A stretch of 64,000 bases of DNA from Aestuariibaculum sediminum (GCF_014596945.1 NZ_JACVXB010000007.1:125171-189170), one strand, 5' to 3'; positions 51,819 to 61,880 are shown, counted from the first letter of the stretch. Numbers and translations: made by a program. Notes: a model not told the origin generated them from the sequence alone.

Positions 51819-54662
51819 TTAACTTACCCCTACACCGTTAATAAACGTTTTAACGAAGTTTATGATTTTAGTGGTTACACGGTTGCTTATTGTTTCTCGT
51901 TGTAAAACGCTTGGTTGTTGGTTTAAAGCATCAATTATTTTGTCTTCTGTAGCCATACGCCCTGTAAATAGGTAGTCATTAATTATGTGCTCTACCTTAT
52001 CTTTATTTAAGGCTTCCTCTGTGCTTAATTTATCTAAAGCAACCTTCGTCTCTTCTTCCCAGTATGAGTTAAAATGACCGTCTATATCACCGTCATCTTT
52101 AATGTTAGGTAGGTTCTGTAAAATAAACTTTTCAATAAGCTCTTTTTTACTTCTCAGCTCGGTTTCCCCTGCTACGATGTCTAAAATCTCTTTTTGCTTT
52201 TTAGTCTGTTCGTCTTTAGAAGCATTCTTTAACTCTGCCAGTAATCTAAGTATGTAAGCGACGTTAATCTCATCACGGTGTATTAACTCTAACTCGAAAT
52301 CTATCTCATCTAAAACAGAGACCGCTTCCTTTTGGTGGTTAGTTTTTATCTTATCGTGTAGGTCTAAATATTTACTTGAATAATCTACGAATTCCTGCTC
52401 TTTCATGTAGGTATCATCAAACTTGAAATCTGTAAATGATGCTAAGATGTTTTTAAGACGCATTATTTCCCTGAATGCTTTAGCAAACGCTAACTCTTCA
52501 TCTTCCGTCTCTAAATCGTTCACACTATCCACTGTAGGAGCAATGCTCATTAATTGTTTATACGCTTTATTAAACGCCTTTAAATGCTCTTCGTAAGGTG
52601 CTATAATAATCGTTTCTTTGGCATTCTTATCTGAAAACAATCCAATCGCATCATCGGTGTCTTTTTTAAGGTTACGGAAGGCTAATATATTCCCCTGAGA
52701 CTTCTTCTCGTTTAGAACTCTGTTGGTTCGGGAATACGCCTGTATTAAACCGTGATATTTAAGGTTCTTATCAACATACAAGGTGTTTAGCGGTTTGCTA
52801 TCAAATCCCGTTAGGAACATATTAACCACTAACAAAATATCTATCTGTCTATTACGAACTCGCTTAGAAATGTCTTTTTTATAGTTTAAAAACGTATTGC
52901 CATCTTTTGCTGAATGTCTGGTTAGAAACATACTGTTGTAGTCCGCTATAAATTCGTCTAGCTTATCCCTACTCGCCTTTTGATATTCCGTTTCTGGTTC
53001 GGCAGCCATATCATAATTCTCTTCAGGAATATTACCATCTGCATTTTTATCCTCTTCATTTTCGGTATAAGTAAAAATGGTGGCTATTTTTAAATTATGT
53101 TCGCCTGCTTCTTTTTTGGCTTTAAACAGCTCATAATATTTAATAAGCACATCAACAGTACTTACACAAAACATTGCCGTAAACGTGCGATTATAGGTCT
53201 TACGGTTATGGTTACTTATTATGTAGTTTGCTATAAGCTCAACATACTGGTCGCTTTCATAAACTTCTTTCTTGTCGATTCCTTCGACCTGCACATCTTC
53301 TATACCGTGCTTTTGCTTAAATACGTTATAGTACTCAATAGAGAACTTTAATACGTTTTCGTCTCGAATGGCGTCAGTTATGACATAACGGTGTAAGCAA
53401 TCGTTAAACAGGTTTGCTGTGGTTTGTTTTATACTCTTTTTACTAACAGCATTCTTAACGAAAATGGGCGTACCAGTAAAACCGAATAACTGATGGTTTG
53501 TAAAATAATTGACTATACGTTGATGCGTATCTCCAAACTGTGAACGATGGCACTCATCGAAAATAAAAACGATTTTATCATCCTTTAATCGTTCAATTTG
53601 ATTCCTGAACTTAACCTTAGAAATCGCAGCATTTAACTTTTGTATGGTAGTTACCATTAACGGGCGACTATCGTCTAAGAACTGCTCAACAAGCATCTTG
53701 GTGTTCTCAGTTCCATCTATACTGTCTTTTTGGAACGCTCTAAACTCTTTAACTGTCTGGTCATCTAAATCCTGTCTATCAACAACGAAAACAACCTTTT
53801 TAATCTTGGGGTTATTGGTTAATATCTGACTTGCCTTAAATGAAGTTAAGGTCTTCCCTGAGCCTGTTGTATGCCATATATAACCGTTTTTTGTACTGTT
53901 TTTAACTCGGTCTATGATTGCCTCTACCGCAAAGAACTGATAAGGTCTTAGCACCATAAGTATCTTATCACTTTCATGTAACACAATATACTTGGTTATC
54001 ATTTTAGCGATATGGCACGGCTCTAAAAACACAGATGCGAAATCGGTTAACTGCGTTATATTGCTGTTATTCTCCTTACTCCAAAAAAAGGTTTGTTTAA
54101 AGCTTTGTTTCGGGCTATTGGCGTAATACTTCGTGTTAACACCATTACTTATAACAAAAATCTGTACATACTGAAAAAGTGCATGATTTGAAGCGAATGA
54201 ATCTCTCTGGTAACGTTGAATTTGATTAAACGCTTCTTTAAGCTCAATACCTCGGCGTTTTAACTCTATTTGCACTAACGGCAGTCCATTTATAAGTATT
54301 GTTACATCGTAACGATTTTCACGCTTACCGTTTATTGTGATCTGGTTTGTTACCTGAAACTGATTTTGACACCAAAAATCCTGATTAATAAACTCGATAT
54401 AACTTTTATCGCCACTATCACGTAATAAGACAAACTTATCTCGAAGAGTTTTAGCCTTTTCGAAAATGTTACCCTTACCTAAGTGAAGGAGAATTTTATT
54501 AAACTCAGTATCGGAAAACGAGGTATTATTATGCTTTTCAAGCTGTGACTTAAGGTTAGTTACTAAATCGGATTCTGTTTTAATTGTTACCGATTTATGC
54601 CCTAAACCCTGTAATTGCGTTATTAAATTGTTTTCTAATACTTGTTCTGGTTGTGTTGTCAT
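51819..54662 (-). CDS. hsdR: Type I restriction enzyme subunit HsdR
   Basis: 947 residues. The N-terminal nuclease (RYDVTILINGLPLVQIELKRRG, with D119 and E133/K135 as D…ExK), then a superfamily 2 translocase: Walker A WHTTGSGKT near 263-271, IFDECHRSQFG (DECH box 369-372), GFTGTPIF, and FLTGFDSKPLNTLYVDK near 665. A C-terminal helical part contacts HsdM/S. It cuts unmodified DNA far from the recognition site after translocation. It starts at the base after the stop of a pentapeptide-type membrane gene, so it belongs to the long hsd transcript, four genes after hsdS. Confidence 0.95.
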   Translation of the reverse strand: MTTQPEQVLENNLITQLQGLGHKSVTIKTESDLVTNLKSQLEKHNNTSFSDTEFNKILLHLGKGNIFEKAKTLRDKFVLLRDSGDKSYIEFINQDFWCQNQFQVTNQITINGKRENRYDVTILINGLPLVQIELKRRGIELKEAFNQIQRYQRDSFASNHALFQYVQIFVISNGVNTKYYANSPKQSFKQTFFWSKENNSNITQLTDFASVFLEPCHIAKMITKYIVLHESDKILMVLRPYQFFAVEAIIDRVKNSTKNGYIWHTTGSGKTLTSFKASQILTNNPKIKKVVFVVDRQDLDDQTVKEFRAFQKDSIDGTENTKMLVEQFLDDSRPLMVTTIQKLNAAISKVKFRNQIERLKDDKIVFIFDECHRSQFGDTHQRIVNYFTNHQLFGFTGTPIFVKNAVSKKSIKQTTANLFNDCLHRYVITDAIRDENVLKFSIEYYNVFKQKHGIEDVQVEGIDKKEVYESDQYVELIANYIISNHNRKTYNRTFTAMFCVSTVDVLIKYYELFKAKKEAGEHNLKIATIFTYTENEEDKNADGNIPEENYDMAAEPETEYQKASRDKLDEFIADYNSMFLTRHSAKDGNTFLNYKKDISKRVRNRQIDILLVVNMFLTGFDSKPLNTLYVDKNLKYHGLIQAYSRTNRVLNEKKSQGNILAFRNLKKDTDDAIGLFSDKNAKETIIIAPYEEHLKAFNKAYKQLMSIAPTVDSVNDLETEDEELAFAKAFREIMRLKNILASFTDFKFDDTYMKEQEFVDYSSKYLDLHDKIKTNHQKEAVSVLDEIDFELELIHRDEINVAYILRLLAELKNASKDEQTKKQKEILDIVAGETELRSKKELIEKFILQNLPNIKDDGDIDGHFNSYWEEETKVALDKLSTEEALNKDKVEHIINDYLFTGRMATEDKIIDALNQQPSVLQRETISNRVTTKIINFVKTFINGVGVS

Positions 54663-55787
54663 TTATCTGTATTTTCTAAAAGCTTGAATTGTTTGGTAAG
54701 TTCCATAACCAACTAAAACTCTTCCTATATAGTTAAAAACATAGAACGCCAAACCAAAATCATCAATTTCATAAATCTCCTTTAAATTACTTATCCGATG
54801 AATCGGATTTAATGTTAAAATAAAACCCTTTATATTTTGAAATAAGTTACCCCAAAAATCATCCAATGTCAATGTAAAATTACCCGAAGTAACAATAGAA
54901 AGAAAATACGTAACAACCGCAACTATAAATGTAAATTTAATACCTTGTTTAAAAGAACTTCGATGTTTATTCGACCAATTATTAAAAAGAAAAATCAACC
55001 TGTCATTGCTAAAAAAAACGACCCTCGATTCTTTCATATATTGAGAATGTGCTTGCTTCTCCAAGCTTTCGTAAGTTAAAGACTCTATCACATTATGAAC
55101 CTTTAAAAACTTCTCTTTAATTATTCTAAAAGTCTCTCTTTTGTTTTTTGTTGGTATTTCTCCTGTGCGCGAAACACATATTTGAAAATGTTCAGTATCG
55201 GATTGAATATTTTCACTATCAAAATTAGATAATTTAAAATCATAAATTCCTACTTCACCGGTAATTATAGAAAGTGATAAATCCAAACCTTTTTTAAGAC
55301 TAATACCTCTTAAAATCATCATTTTTTCAACCAATGTATATGTGAATAGTAGATTTTCATTAAATGTTACAGAAGACAAAACTAGAATTCCCAAGAAATT
55401 TGTTTTATAAAAAATTGTTCTCTTGTGAAATGTTGAACCCCAAAAATCAACCAAATCATTAAAAACCGTATTATTAAATAAAGCAAGACCTTTATACTCG
55501 TTTTTTTGAAATCGTACTTTTTGCGGAAAAACAGCTCCCGAAATATCAAAGTCCTTCTCGAAAGTACAATCGTTAATATACAACTTTCCTTGAACAGTTC
55601 TTTTAATAAAAAAATCTTCTTTAAAAATACAATTATGGAATTTAATGTTTTGAATTGGCGGATTTAATTCTAATGAAAAGTTAATTATCAAATTAGAATA
55701 TTCTCCATGCCATGTATATCCATTTCCCGCTCTAACTTGCTGTCCATTTAAAGTTTGAAGTTCAAGTAGGGTATTAATTTCTCTCAT
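54663..55787 (-). CDS. Pentapeptide-repeat-like protein with C-terminal membrane region
   Basis: 374 residues. The first ~190 residues are a beta-helix of loosely repeating units (FHNCIFKEDFFIKRT, INDCTFEKDFDIS, VFNDLVDFWGSTFHKRTIFYKTNFLGILVL), pentapeptide-repeat style. The C-terminal ~130 residues have three hydrophobic segments (KFTFIVAVVTYFLSIV; FIL…NPI; FGLAFYVFNYIGRVLVGYG), resembling a small ion-channel-like module. It abuts hsdR with no gap. Possibly a membrane accessory of the restriction system or an independent defence gene; not recognised as a known one. Confidence 0.6.
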   Translation of the reverse strand: MREINTLLELQTLNGQQVRAGNGYTWHGEYSNLIINFSLELNPPIQNIKFHNCIFKEDFFIKRTVQGKLYINDCTFEKDFDISGAVFPQKVRFQKNEYKGLALFNNTVFNDLVDFWGSTFHKRTIFYKTNFLGILVLSSVTFNENLLFTYTLVEKMMILRGISLKKGLDLSLSIITGEVGIYDFKLSNFDSENIQSDTEHFQICVSRTGEIPTKNKRETFRIIKEKFLKVHNVIESLTYESLEKQAHSQYMKESRVVFFSNDRLIFLFNNWSNKHRSSFKQGIKFTFIVAVVTYFLSIVTSGNFTLTLDDFWGNLFQNIKGFILTLNPIHRISNLKEIYEIDDFGLAFYVFNYIGRVLVGYGTYQTIQAFRKYR

Positions 55788-55814
55788 ATATTATATTAAC
55801 CTTAAATTCTGTTA

Positions 55815-57197
55815 TTATTTAACTAAATCCCCAAAGAAGAAACTACTTGCGAAACCGAACATATGTTTACTTCCTTCGAGTGTTTTAGTTTCTTTCCATT
55901 GAAGCTCTATGTTCACTTTAGACTCTCCTTTTTTATTTTTTAAACTTAGCGGCACTCCTAACTTCCAGTTAACAGCATCATAAGTACCGAAATTCTTCTC
56001 AATAGCAGGACTGAAGCCAACTTTGTTATCTACAAAAAATAACGCTACTTCCGCTTTAAGAGAGGTTGTAACGAATCTTTTGTATTCGTCTACCTCGATA
56101 GCAGATACAGGTTCTGTAAGATTAGATATACCATCTTCGACGTAAATCGACTGAAAGCTCTTTGCTTTATCTCCGTTAACTTCAATATTACTATTTCCTT
56201 TAACACCTCCTATAAGTTTTCCGAAAAGAGAAACTCCACTTGGCTTTTGTACGTAAAAATTATAGGAAGCATTTGTATTAAATGCATAGTATTGCACTTT
56301 TGTAGCCTCATTATTTGATAATATAGGTGTTATGTCATATTTTTTATCACCAACGGGCAAATAGCCCTCTATAGTAGCCCACCAATTAAACATAAATGTA
56401 TATAGCTTGTTATCGTCAACATATTTAAGCTCCTCACGAATCATTTCTTCATAGAATTCATCCATTTTATCCTTCATACTCTCCTTTGTTTCACTTGCTG
56501 CATTAACAGGCGTATAAATTGCATTGTTCTTCTCCTTTATTGAAGGAAGTTCATCCCTACCATACTTCTTTACTTTCTCGTCGTAAGTATAGTATAAAAA
56601 TTCTCTGTTTGCCTCTATATTTTCTCTATGGCTTACCGCTTTAGCGCTACCGCTTGTTCCCCAACCTATTCTACCTGAGCCTATTTTGGTGAATTTTATA
56701 TTTACACCAATGTTATCTTCAAATAAATCGCCTCCATCAGCAATATTTGCGAAGCCATTACTCTCTTTAATTTTAGCACCTATACTAGCTACCCAACACA
56801 AAGGATTTAAGACTTCTCCTCCTCGATTATCAAAATTATAACCAAATGAAAACTCGTCATCTGTAGTATCTAAATTAAAATAAGCCTCTTGCAATGATAA
56901 ATCCCCTGAAGTATTAAAAGCTGTTGCGATTTTTTCGGCAAACAATAGGTTAAGCATTCCGTTTGGGTACAACGGCAAATTCTCGCCCTCTGGATTTCTT
57001 TTTTTGTATTCTTTTTGGGTCTGAGTAAGTTCTTTTCTGAATCTAGTCACAGGGCTTTCAATAACTTCTTGAAGGCTCACATCAAACTTTAAAGAGGTAG
57101 GTGTTTCATCACTGGTAAGTTTTAAAGATGTCTTATCCTGTGCATAACTGAAACCCGAAAACAAAAGGGCAGTTAATAAAATTGTAAGTGTTCTCAT
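55815..57197 (-). CDS. Exported beta-rich protein of unknown function within the hsd operon
   Basis: 460 residues: a signal peptide (MRTLTILLTALLFSGFSYAQ) and a mature part with many amphipathic strands (VQYYAFNTNASYNFYVQ, VSLFGKLIGGVKG, FVTTSLKAEVALFFVD, VNIELQWKETKTLEG) and an aromatic end (FGFASSFFFGDLVK). It looks like an outer-membrane or periplasmic beta-protein. Such an exported protein inside a restriction operon is unexpected. It could act against adsorption or be unrelated cargo. It has a leader of about 80 bases, so it may have its own promoter. Confidence 0.6.
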   Translation of the reverse strand: MRTLTILLTALLFSGFSYAQDKTSLKLTSDETPTSLKFDVSLQEVIESPVTRFRKELTQTQKEYKKRNPEGENLPLYPNGMLNLLFAEKIATAFNTSGDLSLQEAYFNLDTTDDEFSFGYNFDNRGGEVLNPLCWVASIGAKIKESNGFANIADGGDLFEDNIGVNIKFTKIGSGRIGWGTSGSAKAVSHRENIEANREFLYYTYDEKVKKYGRDELPSIKEKNNAIYTPVNAASETKESMKDKMDEFYEEMIREELKYVDDNKLYTFMFNWWATIEGYLPVGDKKYDITPILSNNEATKVQYYAFNTNASYNFYVQKPSGVSLFGKLIGGVKGNSNIEVNGDKAKSFQSIYVEDGISNLTEPVSAIEVDEYKRFVTTSLKAEVALFFVDNKVGFSPAIEKNFGTYDAVNWKLGVPLSLKNKKGESKVNIELQWKETKTLEGSKHMFGFASSFFFGDLVK

Positions 57198-57278
57198 GTT
57201 GATTGGTTTAATGGTTTGTTTGTACTTAATTTTTGCTATAAATTAAAACTTGTGAGAACTTTCGTAAAGTTAATAATT

Positions 57279-57842
57279 TTATATTTTCAACCAACCTTTA
57301 AAGGAACAATCAGTTATTTTTAAATCATTATTCCTGCTAAACAACAACAATTCTAACTCAGCAAGAGAATTACAATCGTATGTTTCTAGCTGCTTTTTAG
57401 CATGTCTTATAATTTTTAAATACTCGGTTTCATCTTCCATTTTGGTCCACGGCATAACCTTTAAACCAAGCTTCCTTTGTATTATACTATCGACTGGAAA
57501 ATGCGGCGGTGCAGGTATGTTTCCTAAACACCAACGATATTTTAAATACAAATTGAGTAGTTTTTGAGCGACGCCAAAATTAAACTGACCATTAGTTAAA
57601 ATACTCGATGAGGTCGCCGTAAAACCCATTAAACCTTTAATATTTTCTAAATGTTCGGTTTCTGTAACAGGGGTATGATACACATTCTGTACATCATCTA
57701 TATAAACTTTAAGCACACGTTTAAAGTACACCTTTTCTTTTTCGGGAACATTTTGCTTGTACACGTTTGCACGTTGAAATGCCCCGTTAATACTAAGCAA
57801 CCATGTTTCATTATTTATAAAACTAGCTTTACTCATTAACAT
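57279..57842 (-). CDS. Hypothetical protein coupled to the PD-(D/E)XK gene
   Basis: 187 residues, helical, no named family (SINGAFQRANVYKQNVPEKEKVYFKRVLKVYI, GQFNFGVAQKLLNLYLKYRWCLGNIPAPPHFPVDSII). Its start lies 14 bases inside the end of the PD-(D/E)XK gene, so the two are translated together. Probably a partner of that nuclease. An alternative start at Met3 is equally good. Confidence 0.6.
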   Translation of the reverse strand: MLMSKASFINNETWLLSINGAFQRANVYKQNVPEKEKVYFKRVLKVYIDDVQNVYHTPVTETEHLENIKGLMGFTATSSSILTNGQFNFGVAQKLLNLYLKYRWCLGNIPAPPHFPVDSIIQRKLGLKVMPWTKMEDETEYLKIIRHAKKQLETYDCNSLAELELLLFSRNNDLKITDCSFKGWLKI

Positions 57843-59025
57843 CTTTTAACGAAGCAATAAGAGTTTCACTTGCCTCACATAGCTCTAACAACTTGTCTAC
57901 TACAAAATCTTTTAATTCATTTCTTCGGTTATCATCAAACAACTTGGAACGTTCTGCTGCATCATCAAAATAAAGTAAGTTCGCATAATATGGCCAAGTC
58001 GCCGACCGTCTGAACCCTGAAGTAAAAAAGTCATTCCCTTCAAGAGTATCTGTTAATTTATTTCTATCTACTAAGTCAGAAGGTGCTTTAATACCGTAAA
58101 TAGACTTTTGCCATGGCATTTTTGAGGCGCCTTCTAATTTTATCTGAATATTAACCTCCCAGCTTTGGTTAGTTATAACAATACCCTTCCAGGGTTGACT
58201 TAAATCATCATCAGCTATAACCTTCCAATCGTCATTTAAATTATTTACTAATTTATCAGCTACTTCTTTTACAAACCTCTCAACCGCTTCCATTTCAACA
58301 TCACTAATAGCACTACTAATGGTTTGTGCTGCGTTGTAATTATCTTTAATAAGTTTGTGTATTTCTTTTTCCATTGTTTTATCAGATAATTGATTGGTAA
58401 GCTTTTTTAATAAGATAATATATTGCTTTATCGACTCTCTAAGAATAGGTGTGTCTACCGATTCCTTTAAGCAATCTTCTAACCATTCTATAATGTCTGT
58501 TTTATAAGAAATGCAATAGTAATCTTCACCTTCTTTAAGTTCGCATTTACTTTCTTTTGATGCCTCTTTTCCTTTAAGTGTTAAGTAATATACCGTATTA
58601 AAACCTTTATTGTGGTTGCAATAGCGTTGAATTTGAACATTCTGGTCTGGAGCATAAATTTTATTCTCTACACAAATACTATTCGTTTGGTCTGTAATAT
58701 AAATATCTACTCTCCCACCCCTCTGCTGACAATCGTCCCGAACACCAATGTGTTTCTCTAATGAAACAGTTGACTGCTCTATTTTTATACGATTATCATT
58801 AATTTTATTTAAAAATATCTTTAAAAACAAATCACCTTTTAAATGCGTTCCCTTAGGGTTAAGCAATTCGCCTATAAAAGCGGAATGTGTACTATTTTCT
58901 TGGTGTTCCATTTTTAATATAGAAAACACATTGAAAGTCTGCCCTTTAAGCCTTGCTACCTCATTATGATGAGCAATAATTCTTTTGGTATCCTTAATTA
59001 GTTTAATCTCCTGAGTATACTTCAT
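57829..59025 (-). CDS. PD-(D/E)XK nuclease superfamily protein (PDDEXK_4 type)
   Basis: 398 residues. The N-terminus has NVFSILKMEHQENSTHSAFIGELLNPKG (32-59), the E..xHS..la.LL(d/n)p block of this family; the nuclease core is GGRVDIYITDQ (D107) and ICVENKIYAPDQNVQIQRY with E120-N-K122 and the Q..RY helix. Such proteins occur repeatedly in defence islands. It lies 15 bases after hsdS and overlaps the next gene, so it is part of the hsd transcript although not a normal hsd subunit. Confidence 0.8.
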   Translation of the reverse strand: MKYTQEIKLIKDTKRIIAHHNEVARLKGQTFNVFSILKMEHQENSTHSAFIGELLNPKGTHLKGDLFLKIFLNKINDNRIKIEQSTVSLEKHIGVRDDCQQRGGRVDIYITDQTNSICVENKIYAPDQNVQIQRYCNHNKGFNTVYYLTLKGKEASKESKCELKEGEDYYCISYKTDIIEWLEDCLKESVDTPILRESIKQYIILLKKLTNQLSDKTMEKEIHKLIKDNYNAAQTISSAISDVEMEAVERFVKEVADKLVNNLNDDWKVIADDDLSQPWKGIVITNQSWEVNIQIKLEGASKMPWQKSIYGIKAPSDLVDRNKLTDTLEGNDFFTSGFRRSATWPYYANLLYFDDAAERSKLFDDNRRNELKDFVVDKLLELCEASETLIASLKDVNE

Positions 59026-59040
59026 ACGGCATAATTCTAC

Positions 59041-60180
59041 CTAAACAAACATCTGCTGTAACAAGCCCTTTTTAAAGCTTGTTGTATTATCTATTTGCGT
59101 TTGTACTAACTCTATTTTTTTATCTATAGCAGTCAAAAAGTTGGCTATTTTGACTTGTTCATTTAAACAAGGGACTTCTACCTTAAATTCTTCAAATTGT
59201 TGTCTTGACAAATAGGCGATTGTTGTCCCACTTGATAAAACATTCAATTTTCGACTGGATAACTTCATTGTGTAATACAAAAATTCAACATTAATTTCCA
59301 GTTCATTCGGAACTAAGCCTATAAAAGTCTGATTTGTAATAAGTTTCTTTTTAACAATCGAACAAACTCCTAAATTTGCACTACAAGAGACCAACAAAGT
59401 GTTAATAGGATAAACCTTTAAGTTCATGTTAGAAACTGTTTCTAAAGAAACACCTTGATTTGATTTTGAGCCATACAGATACATTCCATCAAAATCCTCA
59501 ATTCTACACCAAGGAATATCACCTATTAAATCTTTAGGTTTATCTCTCATTGGCACGATAAAATCTTTTACAAAATCCTTTAACCTCTTCTCTATCCACT
59601 CAGGATAGACATTACCATTCCCATCTTTAAACCTAAGTTCCTGTCTAAATATTTTTTGCGTCACGCCCTTTTTGTATTCCTCTAAAAGGCTTTTCTTATC
59701 ATTAAGCTGGATTATTTTCGTATCGATTACTGTTAAAAAGGTGGCAATTTTTTGCTGTTCCTCGAGTTGAGGAATGTTGAGCTTTATTTTCTCTATAGTA
59801 CCTTTAGACAAGCTAGGCACTCCTGACGCCTCATTATATTTATACCAATTAATTTTTTGAAATAAAGAAAATACAAACCTAGGCAAAACTCCCTTAAAAC
59901 TATGTGTATAAAAAAGCGTATCAACAGTCCAAAATTTTTCATTTAAATATACTGGTTTGTCTATTGTTCCCTTTCTACCTATGCATACACTTTCCCCATC
60001 ATACAAATATTCATCAACAGAAGTCATATAACCACCTGTACCATAAACAGAATAAATACCTGTGTTTAGGTGCTTATAGTCTTTACCACTACCAATTTTT
60101 AAAATATTTCCAATAAACCTTTCATCCCAAACACTTTTAAACTCAGGAAACCTTAATTTTGGCACTAACAGCTTCTCCAT
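59041..60180 (-). CDS. hsdS: Type I restriction-modification specificity subunit HsdS
   Basis: 379 residues with two target-recognition domains (about 10-150 and 190-355), each followed by a conserved coiled segment: QLEEQQKIATFLTVIDTKIIQLNDKKSLLEEYKKGVTQKIF and CLNEQVKIANFLTAIDKKIELVQTQIDNTTSFKKGLLQQMF. These set the half-site spacing and bind HsdM. It recognises a bipartite DNA sequence that cannot be read from the protein. It lies 2 bases after hsdM. Confidence 0.95.
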   Translation of the reverse strand: MEKLLVPKLRFPEFKSVWDERFIGNILKIGSGKDYKHLNTGIYSVYGTGGYMTSVDEYLYDGESVCIGRKGTIDKPVYLNEKFWTVDTLFYTHSFKGVLPRFVFSLFQKINWYKYNEASGVPSLSKGTIEKIKLNIPQLEEQQKIATFLTVIDTKIIQLNDKKSLLEEYKKGVTQKIFRQELRFKDGNGNVYPEWIEKRLKDFVKDFIVPMRDKPKDLIGDIPWCRIEDFDGMYLYGSKSNQGVSLETVSNMNLKVYPINTLLVSCSANLGVCSIVKKKLITNQTFIGLVPNELEINVEFLYYTMKLSSRKLNVLSSGTTIAYLSRQQFEEFKVEVPCLNEQVKIANFLTAIDKKIELVQTQIDNTTSFKKGLLQQMFV

Positions 60181-60182
60181 AC

Positions 60183-61784
60183 TTAAAAGGGTGTTTCGAT
60201 ATTAAGTTGTTTACAAAAATTGGCAATTGTCAAATCTGTAGTTTCTAATTCGGTTTCTAAAGCCTTTAGTTCTTGGCTTACGGCTTTTATATCTACAGGT
60301 GCTTCTTCTTCAAAGGTATCTACATAGCGAGGTATATTCAGGTTATAGTCGTTATCTTTAATTTCCTGTAAAGATGCTCTAAAACTAAACTTATCGGTTA
60401 CTTTACGCTCAGTATAATGCGTTACTATATTCTCAATGTGCTCTGGTAATAGTTTATTTTGGTTTCCTTGCTTTTCAAACTCGTTACTAGCATCTATAAA
60501 CAAGACATCTTCATTAACCTCTCTACACTTTTTAATCACCAAAATACAGGTCGGGATGCTCGTTCCAAAAAAGATGTTTGCTGGTAAACCTATAACCGCA
60601 TCGATATAGTTTCGATCTTCAATTAAATACTTACGAATATGTCCTTCGGCAGCACCACGAAACAGTACACCATGAGGTAATACTGTTGCCATAATACCAT
60701 TATCATCTAAATGATGCACCATGTGCTGTACAAATGCAAAATCAGCTTTACTTTTAGGGGCTAATTTACCGTATTGACTAAACCTGTCATCACTTGAAAA
60801 CACACCTTTAGCACTCCAATTAGCCGAAAACGGGGGATTAGCGACAATCGCCTCCGCCTTTAGGTCTATACCCATGTGCTGAGGTTCTTCTAAAGTATCT
60901 TCTTGTTTAATATCGAACTTAGAAAAATGTACGCCATGTAAAATCATGTTCATACGTGCTAAGTTATAGGTCGTACGGTTTAACTCCTGACCGTAAAAGA
61001 AGCCTACATCTTCAACTTCTTTGGCCACACGAAGCAGTAGCGACCCACTTCCGCACGTGGGGTCATACACCGATTTAATACGTTTTTTTCGAGAACTAAC
61101 TATTTTAGCCAATATGGTTGAAACCTCTTGCGGGGTATAAAATTCGCCTGCTTTTTTTCCTGCACCAGCAGCAAACTGCCCAATTAAATACTCATAGGCA
61201 TCCCCCAACAAATCACTTTCTGAATCTTGAAGCTGAAAATCGATTTGGTCTAAATGCGAAAGTATTTTAGCGATAATCTCGTTTTGAGCTTTAACAGTTC
61301 TTCCAAGCTTTGATGAGGTAAGGTCTAAATCCTCAAATAAACGCACAAAATCGTCTTCGGAATCTGTACCCATAGTACTTTGCTCCAGATTGTTTAAAAT
61401 ACGCTCTAAGTCTTCTATAATGAAGAACTGTTTTGCCTCCTGATTATCGTTAGTTTCTATTTCGGTTAGGTTGTACCCTTTCTTAGCAATACTGGCGAAT
61501 AACTCCGACGGCTTTAAGAAGTAGCCTAAGTTTTTCACACAGGCTTTATGAATGGCATCGATATACATTCTACCCGTCTCTGAGTTTTCATCAATTTGCT
61601 CGTAAGTTAGATTATCAGGCTTTAAAATATCGTCGGCATATAAATGAAGCTTCTCGGAAAGGTATTTAAAGAAAATAAAGCCTAAAATGTAGTTTCTGTA
61701 ATCGTCGGCATCCATCTTACCTCTTAATAGGTTGGCAATACCCCATAACTGCTTTTGCAATAAGCGCTTTTGTTCTTCTGACAT
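60183..61784 (-). CDS. hsdM: Type I restriction-modification methyltransferase HsdM
   Basis: 533 residues. N-terminal HsdM_N helical domain, then an N6-adenine methyltransferase: GKKAGEFYTPQEVSTILAKIV, motif I YDPTCGSGSLLLRVAKE (DPTCGSGS 241-248) and motif IV VANPPFS (NPPF 316-319). It methylates adenine in the HsdS-defined target and provides the core of the complex. First gene of the hsd transcript; a TATATTTG box lies 72 bases upstream. Confidence 0.96.
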   Translation of the reverse strand: MSEEQKRLLQKQLWGIANLLRGKMDADDYRNYILGFIFFKYLSEKLHLYADDILKPDNLTYEQIDENSETGRMYIDAIHKACVKNLGYFLKPSELFASIAKKGYNLTEIETNDNQEAKQFFIIEDLERILNNLEQSTMGTDSEDDFVRLFEDLDLTSSKLGRTVKAQNEIIAKILSHLDQIDFQLQDSESDLLGDAYEYLIGQFAAGAGKKAGEFYTPQEVSTILAKIVSSRKKRIKSVYDPTCGSGSLLLRVAKEVEDVGFFYGQELNRTTYNLARMNMILHGVHFSKFDIKQEDTLEEPQHMGIDLKAEAIVANPPFSANWSAKGVFSSDDRFSQYGKLAPKSKADFAFVQHMVHHLDDNGIMATVLPHGVLFRGAAEGHIRKYLIEDRNYIDAVIGLPANIFFGTSIPTCILVIKKCREVNEDVLFIDASNEFEKQGNQNKLLPEHIENIVTHYTERKVTDKFSFRASLQEIKDNDYNLNIPRYVDTFEEEAPVDIKAVSQELKALETELETTDLTIANFCKQLNIETPF

Positions 61785-61855
61785 AAATTAATTGTAGCTT
61801 TTCAGTATTAAAAATAAGAATCTTAATTGTAAATTCAGTAATTTCAATTAGAGCT

Positions 61856-61863
61856 CAAATATA
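61856..61863 (-). promoter_or_regulatory. Candidate -7 box of the hsd operon
   Basis: Minus strand TATATTTG, an exact TAnnTTTG match, 72 bases ahead of hsdM. No clear -33 element. Confidence 0.4.
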
Positions 61864-61880
61864 ACAACCCTTTAGCATTA

